Of a stretch of 6,161 nt of DNA, positions 1 to 5,479 are shown in pieces. The notes below the pieces were generated by a model. It was given only the letters and a program-made list of their open reading frames with translations. It did no database searches and was not told the DNA's origin. The stretch's first letter is position 1. Each line of letters opens with the position of its first letter. The translations under genes were made by a program, and so were the position numbers. Location: contig CAJJNI010000149.1 in assembly GCA_905193085.1 (NCBI GenBank), forward strand, positions 1 through 6,161. The letters run 5' to 3'. The DNA comes from an uncultured Lachnospiraceae bacterium. GTDB lineage: Bacteria > Bacillota > Clostridia > Lachnospirales > Lachnospiraceae.

Positions 1-675
1 ATACCGGAAAATGAAATTACTGCGTTTATAGGTCCTTCCGGGTGTGGTAAATCTACATTTTTAAAGTCATTAAATCGTATGAATGATTTAGTGGAAGGCT
101 GTAAAATTACAGGTAATGTAAGACTTGATAATGAGGACATTTATGGAAATATAGACATTAATCTTCTAAGAAAAAGGGTGGGAATGGTGTTTCAGAGTCC
201 GAATCCATTTCCGATGAGCATATACGATAATATTGCATATGGTCCTAGAACACATGGAATAAGAAATAAGGCTAAGCTTGATGAAATAGTTGAGCGTTCA
301 TTAAGAGGAGCTGCAATATGGGACGAACTTAAAGACAGGTTAAAAAAGTCAGCTCTTGGTCTTTCAGGCGGACAGCAACAGAGATTATGTATAGCAAGAG
401 CTATAGCAGTAGAGCCTGAGGTAATACTTATGGACGAACCGACAAGTGCCTTAGACCCTGTCTCAACATCAAAGATAGAAGATCTTGCGTTAGAGTTAAA
501 AGAAAAATTTACAATAATTATTGTAACACATAATATGCAGCAGGCAGCAAGAATATCTGATAATACAGCATTTTTCTTATTAGGAGAGGTTGTAGAATAT
601 GGTAAGACCGACCGGATATTTGCAAAACCACAGGACAAGAGAACAGAAGAATATATAACCGGAAGATTTGGTTAA
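1..675 (+). CDS. pstB: Phosphate ABC transporter ATP-binding protein PstB (5' truncated by window edge)
   Basis: This is the ATPase subunit of the PstSCAB high-affinity phosphate importer; it hydrolyses ATP on the cytoplasmic face of the PstC/PstA channel. Frame 1 is open from base 1, so the gene starts upstream; an internal ATG at 79 falls after Walker A and cannot be the true start. The visible 224 residues contain Walker A GPSGCGKST (residues 11-19, bases 31-57), the Q-loop in VFQSPNPFP (Gln at bases 193-195), the ABC signature LSGGQQQR (from base 361), Walker B VILMDEPTSALDP (bases 421-459) and the switch His in VTHNMQ (bases 529-531). The PNPFPMSIYDNIAYGPR segment is characteristic of PstB rather than of other ABC ATPases. 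PstB is usually about 250 residues, so roughly 25-30 N-terminal residues are missing. phoU follows 16 bases after the stop, the usual pst operon end. All catalytic motifs are intact. Confidence 0.97.
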   Translation: MPENEITAFIGPSGCGKSTFLKSLNRMNDLVEGCKITGNVRLDNEDIYGNIDINLLRKRVGMVFQSPNPFPMSIYDNIAYGPRTHGIRNKAKLDEIVERSLRGAAIWDELKDRLKKSALGLSGGQQQRLCIARAIAVEPEVILMDEPTSALDPVSTSKIEDLALELKEKFTIIIVTHNMQQAARISDNTAFFLLGEVVEYGKTDRIFAKPQDKRTEEYITGRFG

Positions 676-679
676 TGTA

Positions 680-694
680 GAGGTGATAATAATG
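680..694 (+). promoter_or_regulatory. Ribosome binding site that fixes the phoU start
   Basis: GAGGTG at 680-685 sits 6 bases before ATG 692-694, just after the pstB stop TAA (673-675). A TTG at 668 is in frame and would give 8 more residues, but it lies inside pstB and has no ribosome binding site, so ATG 692 is preferred. The close spacing suggests coupled translation with pstB. Confidence 0.8.
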
Positions 695-1333
695 CGTGAT
701 TTTTATAATAAACAATTAAAACAGCTTGATACTGAAATTGTACACATGGGTTATTTTATTAAAAAAGCTATTTCAGAAGCTATAGCGGCATTTTCTGACT
801 TAGATGTCGATACAGCAAAGAAAATTATAGAGGCTGATGCAGAGATTGACCATCAGGAAAAACTTATTGAAAATCTCTGTATGAAACTTCTTTTAAAACA
901 ACAGCCTGTAGCGGGTGATTTAAGACAGGTATCTGCGGCGCTTAAAATGGTGACGGATATGGAAAGAATAGGTGACCATGCTGCCGATATTTCTGAAATT
1001 ACAGTTACAATGGCGGGCGTAAAACATCAGAAAGAGCCTGCACATATAAGGCTTATGGCAGCAGAGACTATACAGATGCTCACAGACAGCATAACAGCAT
1101 ATACTGAAAAAGATTTACCTCTTGCAAAAGATGTTATAGAGCATGATGATGTGGTGGATTCTCTTTTTAATAAAGTAAAAGAAGAAATTATAGAAATTGT
1201 AAAGGGTGTAGACAAACCGGGAGATTTACTTGTTGATTACATAATGGTTGCGAAATATTTAGAAAGAATAGGCGACCACGCATGTAACATTGCAGAATGG
1301 GTTGTTTTTATGGTGACAGGAGAGCATAAGTAA
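692..1333 (+). CDS. phoU: Phosphate signalling protein PhoU
   Basis: This is a cytoplasmic regulator that links the Pst transporter to the PhoR-type kinase and restrains phosphate uptake and Pho signalling when phosphate is ample (family knowledge). From ATG 692 it is 213 residues, the normal family length, and it consists of two similar three-helix-bundle halves. Each half has the metal-binding ExxxD signature: MERIGDHAADI with E91 and D95, and LERIGDHACNI with E191 and D195, so the two copies lie exactly 100 residues apart. The N-terminus (MRDFYNKQLKQLDTEIVHMG) and the QPVAGDLRQVSAALKM segment are typical of PhoU. It is the last gene of the pst operon and follows pstB by 16 bases. No intrinsic terminator is evident after its stop, so some read-through into the next gene is possible. 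Nothing looks damaged. Confidence 0.96.
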   Translation: MRDFYNKQLKQLDTEIVHMGYFIKKAISEAIAAFSDLDVDTAKKIIEADAEIDHQEKLIENLCMKLLLKQQPVAGDLRQVSAALKMVTDMERIGDHAADISEITVTMAGVKHQKEPAHIRLMAAETIQMLTDSITAYTEKDLPLAKDVIEHDDVVDSLFNKVKEEIIEIVKGVDKPGDLLVDYIMVAKYLERIGDHACNIAEWVVFMVTGEHK

Positions 1334-1381
1334 AACTGCAAAATGCTATAGCTAACTGCACTATAATTGCAAATTAAAAAT

Positions 1382-1420
1382 TTTACACAGAATTTACATA
1401 GAAAACCCTTGTTTTTTACT
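1382..1420 (+). promoter_or_regulatory. Pho box (PhoP binding site) upstream of the Na+/phosphate transporter
   Basis: Two perfect TTTACA hexamers lie at 1382-1387 and 1393-1398, separated by 5 bases, giving the 11-base period of the Bacillus PhoP consensus TT(A/C/T)ACA with a 4-6 base spacer. A further hexamer, TTTACT at 1415-1420, is in the same 11-base register (33 bases from the first); the intervening slot at 1404 does not match. The site ends about 30 bases before a possible -10 element, a position suitable for activation. The role is inferred from the motif, its position and the phosphate-related gene it precedes. Confidence 0.7.
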
Positions 1421-1429
1421 TCACTGTTT

Positions 1430-1458
1430 TATTATCAATAAAAATAAAAATTTAGGAG
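1430..1458 (+). promoter_or_regulatory. Probable -10 element and ribosome binding site of the transporter gene
   Basis: TATTAT at 1430-1435 is a plausible -10 element. No good -35 stands at the right distance (TTGTTT at 1409-1414 gives only a 15-base spacer), which fits a promoter dependent on an activator bound at the Pho box. AGGAG at 1454-1458 lies 7 bases before ATG 1466 and is a good ribosome binding site. The -10 assignment is weak because the region is uniformly A/T rich. Confidence 0.4.
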
Positions 1459-1465
1459 TGAAAAT

Positions 1466-3244
1466 ATGGGTTTTGATTTTTTTAATGTACTTTCGTTAAT
1501 TGGCGGACTTTCATTATTTTTATTTGGAATGAATATAATGGGCGATTCTCTGGCAAAGACTGCAGGTGGAAAGCTTGAGCGTATATTGGAAAAGCTTACG
1601 TCCACACCTATAAGGGGAGTTTTGCTCGGTGCCGCAGTAACAGGCGTTATACAGTCCTCTTCTGCAACTACGGTTATGGTTGTAGGTTTTGTTAATTCAG
1701 GAATTATGAAGCTGTCACAGGCAATTGGCATTATAATGGGTGCTAATATTGGAACGACAGTTACTTCATGGATTTTAAGTCTTACAGGAATTGAAGGTGG
1801 AAATTTCTTTGTGCAATTATGTAAACCATCTGCCTTTTCACCTGTGCTTGCGGCGGTTGGTGTCGTTTTACTTCTCTTTTCAAAGAGTGAAAAGAAACAT
1901 GATATAGGAACAATTATGTTAGGATTTGCGGTGCTCATGTTTGGTATGGAAGCTATGAGTGATGCAGTTAAACCACTTGGTGATATTCCGCAGTTTACAC
2001 ATATTTTAACTGTTGTATCAAATCCATTTTTCGGTGTGTTTGCAGGTGCCCTGCTCACAGCAATCATACAGAGTTCTTCAGCTTCCGTTGGAATACTTCA
2101 GGCATTGTGTGCAACCGGTTCTGTATCATTCAGGGCTGCAATTCCGATTATTATGGGACAGAACATAGGAACCTGTGTTACTGCACTTATATCAGCAATC
2201 GGTGCTAAGAAAAATGCTAAAAGAGCAGCATTTGTTCATTTGTATTTTAATATAATTGGAACAGTGATATTTATGACAGTTTTTTATTCTGTAAATGCAT
2301 TTGTTGATTTTGCATTTATGGATACTGCTGCCAATGCGGCAGGAATAGCTGTAATTCACAGTGTATTTAATGTAGTGTCTACAATTATTTTATTACCGTT
2401 CAGCTCACTTCTTGAAAAACTTGCTATATTAACAGTGAAAGATGATTCAACAGATGTAGAAGTTAAAGCTGATAACAATGAGGTAGGGCTCCTTGACGCA
2501 CGATTTTTAGAGACCCCGTCATTTGCTGTTGCACAGAGTGTTACTGCAACAAGACAGATGGCAGAACTGTCAAAAAAATCAATTAAAATGGCAGTTGCTT
2601 TACTTGGAAAATTTGATTTGAAGAAATTTAAAGAGGTAATTTTACTTGAAAACCAGATTGATAAATATGAAGATGAACTTGGAACTTACCTTGTTAAAAT
2701 AAGCAGTAAACATCTTTCTGTAAAAGACAGTCAGACAAGTTCTATCATACTTCATTGTATCGGTGATTTTGAACGGATTTCAGACCATGCAATAAATATA
2801 TGTGAGACAATAGAAGATTTAAATAATAAAGGAATTGAATTTTCAAAAGATGCTTTAGAAGAGTTAAAGGTATATGCAGCCGCTTTAAATGAGATTATGG
2901 ATATGGCAGTAGAAGTATTTGAAACAGAAGATTTCAGCCTTGCAGTAAAAATCGAACCATTAGAAGAAATTATAGATGAAATTCATGCAAGAATTAAGAA
3001 AAATCATATTAAGAGACTTCAGGAAGGCAAATGTACCATAACATTAGGTATTGCATTAGAAGATTTAATTACAAACTTTGAAAGAGTATCAGACCACTGT
3101 TCTGCAATTGCAGTTTCAATTATACAGATTCGTTCAGACGGATTTGAGACACATGAGTATCTTGAAGACATTAAACGTGGCAAAAATGCTGAGTTTAACA
3201 GGTTATGCAATGAATACAGAAATAAGTACAGTATCAGATCTTAA
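1466..3244 (+). CDS. Na+/phosphate cotransporter family protein with C-terminal PhoU-like domain
   Basis: This is a 592-residue membrane protein of the NptA/YjbB type (SLC34-related), expected to import or export inorganic phosphate coupled to Na+. The membrane half (about residues 5-320) has the inverted-repeat signature of the family: QSSSATTVMVVGF at 63-75 and QSSSASVGILQA at 202-213, each followed by a GxNIGT motif (GANIGT 92-97, GQNIGT 231-236). Roughly eight to nine hydrophobic segments surround these. After a charged linker (about 325-355) comes a cytoplasmic PhoU-like helical domain (about 355-575) with two ExxxD signatures, FERISDHAINI (E436, D440) and FERVSDHCSAI (E539, D543). The architecture and length match bacterial Na/Pi-PhoU proteins such as E. 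coli YjbB, which has been linked to phosphate export, so the direction of transport is uncertain. The start is supported by AGGAG 7 bases upstream. A Pho box in the preceding gap suggests control by PhoP. No symbol is assigned because the family is named inconsistently. Confidence 0.93.
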   Translation: MGFDFFNVLSLIGGLSLFLFGMNIMGDSLAKTAGGKLERILEKLTSTPIRGVLLGAAVTGVIQSSSATTVMVVGFVNSGIMKLSQAIGIIMGANIGTTVTSWILSLTGIEGGNFFVQLCKPSAFSPVLAAVGVVLLLFSKSEKKHDIGTIMLGFAVLMFGMEAMSDAVKPLGDIPQFTHILTVVSNPFFGVFAGALLTAIIQSSSASVGILQALCATGSVSFRAAIPIIMGQNIGTCVTALISAIGAKKNAKRAAFVHLYFNIIGTVIFMTVFYSVNAFVDFAFMDTAANAAGIAVIHSVFNVVSTIILLPFSSLLEKLAILTVKDDSTDVEVKADNNEVGLLDARFLETPSFAVAQSVTATRQMAELSKKSIKMAVALLGKFDLKKFKEVILLENQIDKYEDELGTYLVKISSKHLSVKDSQTSSIILHCIGDFERISDHAINICETIEDLNNKGIEFSKDALEELKVYAAALNEIMDMAVEVFETEDFSLAVKIEPLEEIIDEIHARIKKNHIKRLQEGKCTITLGIALEDLITNFERVSDHCSAIAVSIIQIRSDGFETHEYLEDIKRGKNAEFNRLCNEYRNKYSIRS

Positions 3245-3249
3245 TTGAA

Positions 3250-3282
3250 ATATGCTTAGCAGACTGCCATTGTTTAGCATAT
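3250..3282 (+). repeat. Imperfect inverted repeat between the transporter gene and the two-component genes
   Basis: The arms are ATATGCTTAGCA (3250-3261) and TGTTTAGCATAT (3271-3282) around a 9-base loop; 10 of 12 positions are complementary, and one more could pair as G-U in RNA. It begins 6 bases after the transporter stop codon, and its right arm covers the -35 hexamer of the next promoter. No T-run follows, so it is not a standard intrinsic terminator. It could be an operator for a dimeric regulator or a stem at the 3' end of the transporter mRNA; the sequence does not decide between these. Confidence 0.5.
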
Positions 3283-3298
3283 GCCGATATGGTATAAT
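3270..3298 (+). promoter_or_regulatory. Sigma-A type promoter with extended -10 for the phoP-phoR pair
   Basis: TTGTTT (3270-3275) and TATAAT (3293-3298) are separated by exactly 17 bases, and TGG directly before TATAAT supplies the TGn extended -10. The predicted transcription start is near 3304-3305, leaving a leader of only about 16 bases. No TTTACA-type repeat accompanies it, so a basal, constitutive promoter is the simplest reading. Confidence 0.75.
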
Positions 3299-3304
3299 GT
3301 TACA

Positions 3305-3311
3305 AAAGGAG
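3305..3311 (+). promoter_or_regulatory. Ribosome binding site that fixes the response regulator start
   Basis: AAAGGAG lies 9 bases before ATG 3321. An earlier in-frame ATG at 3252 would add 23 residues, but it lies upstream of the TATAAT promoter, inside the inverted repeat, and has no ribosome binding site. Residue 4 onward from ATG 3321 is the first beta strand of a receiver domain (VIFVVEDD), as expected for a true start. Confidence 0.85.
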
Positions 3312-3320
3312 ATGTTGTTT

Positions 3321-3995
3321 ATGGCTGCTGTAATTTTTGTTGTAGAAGATGATAAAAATATTCGTGAGATAGAAACTTTTTCACTTAAAAATGCTGGCTA
3401 TATTATTGAGGGTTTTGAATGTGCCAAAGAATTTTATAAGCGGCTTGAAGATAAAAAACCTGACCTTATACTGCTTGATATTATGCTTCCTGATGAAGAC
3501 GGGCTTTCAATAGTCAAAAAGCTTCGTGAAAGACTGAGAACAAGCAAGATTCCGATTATTTTAGTAACAGCGAAGACTACAGAGATTGATAAGGTAAAAG
3601 GGCTTGATATAGGCGCAGATGACTATATTACAAAACCATTTGGTGTTATGGAGCTTATTTCAAGAGTAAAAGCTCTGCTTAGAAGAAGTAATAACTTATC
3701 AGAAGAAAAAATGCTCAAATTAGGAGAAATTTTCCTGGATACAGATAAGAGAGTTGTCTATGTAAACGATAATCCATGCGAGCTTACATTTAAAGAATTT
3801 GAGCTTTTGAAGAAGCTTATGATAAACGCCGGAATAGTGTTGCAAAGAGAAACCATAATGAGCGATATATGGGGAATTGATTATGAAGGTGAATCAAGAA
3901 CTCTTGATATGCATATCAAGACATTAAGACAGAAGCTTGGCGAAGCAGGAAATCATATAAAAACGGTAAGAAATGTAGGATATCGTATGGAATAG
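3321..3995 (+). CDS. phoP: PhoP/PhoB-type response regulator (OmpR family)
   Basis: This is a cytoplasmic DNA-binding regulator, activated by phosphoryl transfer from its partner kinase. It is 224 residues from ATG 3321. The receiver domain (about 3-122) has the acidic pocket E9-D10-D11, the phosphoacceptor D53 in LLDIMLPDEDG, T83-A84 and the invariant K105-P106 in YITKPF. The C-terminal winged-helix domain (about 130-223) contains LTFKEFELLKKL and the recognition helix RTLDMHIKTLRQKLG (193-207), ending in the wing VRNVGYRME, all typical of the OmpR/PhoB subfamily. The kinase gene starts 10 bases after its stop. The name PhoP rests on context: pstB and phoU upstream, phosphate-related genes on both sides and Pho boxes nearby. 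Sequence alone cannot exclude another OmpR-family specificity. Confidence 0.9.
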   Translation: MAAVIFVVEDDKNIREIETFSLKNAGYIIEGFECAKEFYKRLEDKKPDLILLDIMLPDEDGLSIVKKLRERLRTSKIPIILVTAKTTEIDKVKGLDIGADDYITKPFGVMELISRVKALLRRSNNLSEEKMLKLGEIFLDTDKRVVYVNDNPCELTFKEFELLKKLMINAGIVLQRETIMSDIWGIDYEGESRTLDMHIKTLRQKLGEAGNHIKTVRNVGYRME

Positions 3996-4005
3996 GTGCG
4001 GATAT

Positions 4006-5334
4006 ATGAAGAAAAAAATAAATATTTATTTTGTGATAGTTACATTTGCAGCAATAGTATTTACAATGCTCTTATCTACAATAGCGTATTATCAGATATT
4101 TACCAAAGAAGTAATAAGAGACCTGAAAAATGATGTGTATATGTTAAAAGACAGTGGTGTTTTTGACGAGCCTGACAAAATCAGTTTGGAAAATGATGAT
4201 AACAGCCAGGTGAGAATTTCGCTTATTTCTCCTGATGGAGCAGTATGTTATGACAATGAAGTTGAAGTTAATTCACTTGATAACCACAACAATCGTCCCG
4301 AGGTAGAACAGGCATTGCATAATGGCGAGGGAAGTTCAGTAAGAAAATCAGATACAATAGACAAAAATGCTTTTTATTATGCACTGAAAATAGAAAATGG
4401 TTATATAATCAGGGTTGCTAAAGAATCCGGCAGCATCTGGAGTGTGTTTGCAGGAATACTTCCCATGATTGCGATAATAGCTGTTGTAATATTTGTAGTT
4501 ACATTTATTCTTACACATTTGCTTACAAAAGGTATTGTCAGCCCGATTGAGCAGATGGCTAATAATCTTGATGATTTGTCAGAAGTTGTTGTTTATAAGG
4601 AACTTAAACCTTTTGTTGCTAAGATTAAAACACAGCATGACAATATAATGCAGTCTGCACAGATGCGGCAGGATTTTACCGCAAATGTTTCACACGAGTT
4701 AAAAACTCCGCTGACAGCAATTTCAGGATATTCGGAACTTATAGAAAATGGAATGGCAAAAGAAGATGATATACAGCGTTTTGCAAAAAGTATTCATAAA
4801 AATTCCGCAAGGCTTCTGAATCTTATAAATGACATAATACATTTGTCAGAACTTGATGTTATGGAAGAAAAACCGGATATGGAAGAGGTTGATATATTCC
4901 ATATTGCAAGAACTGCCGGAGATATGCTGCAGATGAGTGCAGATAAACATGGGGTGCTGCTTTGTGTAACAGGAATACCTGCGATGGTTATGGCTAACCG
5001 GGGTATGATGGAAGAAGTTGTATACAATCTCATTGATAATGCAATCCGTTATAACAGAGCTAATGGTTCAGTGCGGGTACATGTGTATACAGATGGCAAT
5101 GTAGTTGAATTAAGTGTCAAGGATACGGGAATTGGAATATCCAAAGAAAATCAGGAGCGTATTTTTGAGAGGTTTTACAGAGTTGACAAGAGCCGTTCTA
5201 AGTCAACAGGCGGTACAGGTCTTGGGCTTGCAATCGTTAAACATATTTTATCTTTGCATGATGCTAAGATAGATATTGACAGTGAGGTCGGGGAAGGAAC
5301 GACAATAACCGTTACAATGAAAGCGGTAAAGTAA
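4006..5334 (+). CDS. phoR: PhoR-type sensor histidine kinase
   Basis: This membrane-bound sensor kinase, 442 residues, is expected to phosphorylate the adjacent response regulator under phosphate limitation. Order of parts: TM1 (about 7-30); an extracytoplasmic domain of about 115 residues (31-145) with a PAS-like end (VRISLISPDGAVCYDNE and YYALKIENGYIIRVAKE); TM2 (about 147-173); a short HAMP-like linker (KGIVSPIEQMANNL, then YKELKPFVAKIKTQ); HisKA with the phosphoacceptor H230 in VSHELKTPLTAISGY; and the catalytic ATPase domain with N box NLIDNAIRYN (341-350), G1 DTGIGI (373-378), F box FERFYRVD (387-394) and G2 GGTGLGLAI (402-410). All kinase motifs are intact. Unlike many Gram-positive PhoR proteins it has no cytoplasmic PAS domain between linker and HisKA. 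A modest AGGTG at 3994-3998 overlaps the stop of the regulator gene, which suggests coupled translation. The name rests on context and on its pairing with the regulator. Confidence 0.9.
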   Translation: MKKKINIYFVIVTFAAIVFTMLLSTIAYYQIFTKEVIRDLKNDVYMLKDSGVFDEPDKISLENDDNSQVRISLISPDGAVCYDNEVEVNSLDNHNNRPEVEQALHNGEGSSVRKSDTIDKNAFYYALKIENGYIIRVAKESGSIWSVFAGILPMIAIIAVVIFVVTFILTHLLTKGIVSPIEQMANNLDDLSEVVVYKELKPFVAKIKTQHDNIMQSAQMRQDFTANVSHELKTPLTAISGYSELIENGMAKEDDIQRFAKSIHKNSARLLNLINDIIHLSELDVMEEKPDMEEVDIFHIARTAGDMLQMSADKHGVLLCVTGIPAMVMANRGMMEEVVYNLIDNAIRYNRANGSVRVHVYTDGNVVELSVKDTGIGISKENQERIFERFYRVDKSRSKSTGGTGLGLAIVKHILSLHDAKIDIDSEVGEGTTITVTMKAVK

Positions 5335-5369
5335 ATTTATGACAAAAATCGACTGATAAATCGAATGTA

Positions 5370-5386
5370 TTTATAAAAAGTTTACA
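5370..5386 (+). promoter_or_regulatory. Candidate Pho box upstream of the lipoprotein gene
   Basis: TTTATA (5370-5375), five bases, then TTTACA (5381-5386) match the 11-base-period PhoP direct repeat with one mismatch in the first hexamer. It lies 37 bases before TATAAT at 5423. Spacing and sequence resemble the site at 1382-1398. Assignment is by motif only; the region is A/T rich, so chance matches are more likely than in balanced DNA. Confidence 0.55.
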
Positions 5387-5400
5387 ATATATATGGAAAA

Positions 5401-5428
5401 TTTAAAAATGCAATATACAAATTATAAT
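5401..5428 (+). promoter_or_regulatory. Probable promoter of the lipoprotein gene
   Basis: A perfect TATAAT lies at 5423-5428. The best -35 candidate is TTTAAA at 5401-5406, with a 16-base spacer, which is a poor match to TTGACA and fits a promoter needing an activator. The predicted start is near 5435, so the leader would be about 45 bases and would consist almost wholly of the hairpin at 5439-5479. Confidence 0.55.
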
Positions 5429-5438
5429 AAAAATGTTA

Positions 5439-5479
5439 AAATAACTCCTTGGGAAGTAATTTTCTCAAGGAGGTTATTT
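5439..5479 (+). promoter_or_regulatory. Long hairpin covering the ribosome binding site of the lipoprotein gene
   Basis: Bases 5439-5456 pair with 5461-5479 in an 18-bp stem with a 4-base loop (TAAT, 5457-5460), one bulged G at 5473 and two G-U pairs. The core is CTCCTTG (5445-5451) against CAAGGAG (5466-5472). The right arm contains the perfect Shine-Dalgarno sequence AAGGAGG (5467-5473), which lies 6 bases before ATG 5480, so the structure would hide it. A-rich sequence precedes the stem and a broken T-run (TTATTTATGTTT) follows, so it might also act as a terminator for transcripts running on from phoR; no other terminator is visible after phoR. Confidence 0.7.

Noticed and set aside
668..691. 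TTG at 668 as the start of phoU
   Set aside because: It lies inside pstB without a ribosome binding site; ATG 692 has GAGGTG at a suitable distance and gives the normal PhoU N-terminus.
1334..1380. Possible terminator or repeat after phoU: AACTGCA at 1334-1340 and 1354-1360, and TATAG/CTATA pairing at 1347-1365
   Set aside because: The pairing is short, A/T rich, broken by an internal loop and not followed by a T-run; a 7-base direct repeat can arise by chance.
1435..2067. Minus-strand open frame of 210 codons opposite the transporter gene
   Set aside because: It is antisense to a clear Na+/phosphate transporter, has no recognisable family features and no ribosome binding site; other minus-strand frames (for example 192-638, 4794-5033, 5422-5628 and 5955-6137) are rejected likewise.
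3252..3320. ATG at 3252 as the start of the response regulator
   Set aside because: It lies upstream of the TATAAT promoter and in the inverted repeat, has no ribosome binding site, and adds 23 residues that do not belong to a receiver domain.
5346..5364. Direct repeat AAATCGA (5346-5352 and 5358-5364) after phoR
   Set aside because: Only two 7-base copies with no symmetry and no relation to a promoter element; not enough to call a site.
5408..5479. In-frame ATG at 5408 as an earlier start of the lipoprotein (24 extra residues)
   Set aside because: No ribosome binding site precedes it, it lies before the TATAAT element, and the extension would place residues ahead of a well-formed lipoprotein signal peptide.
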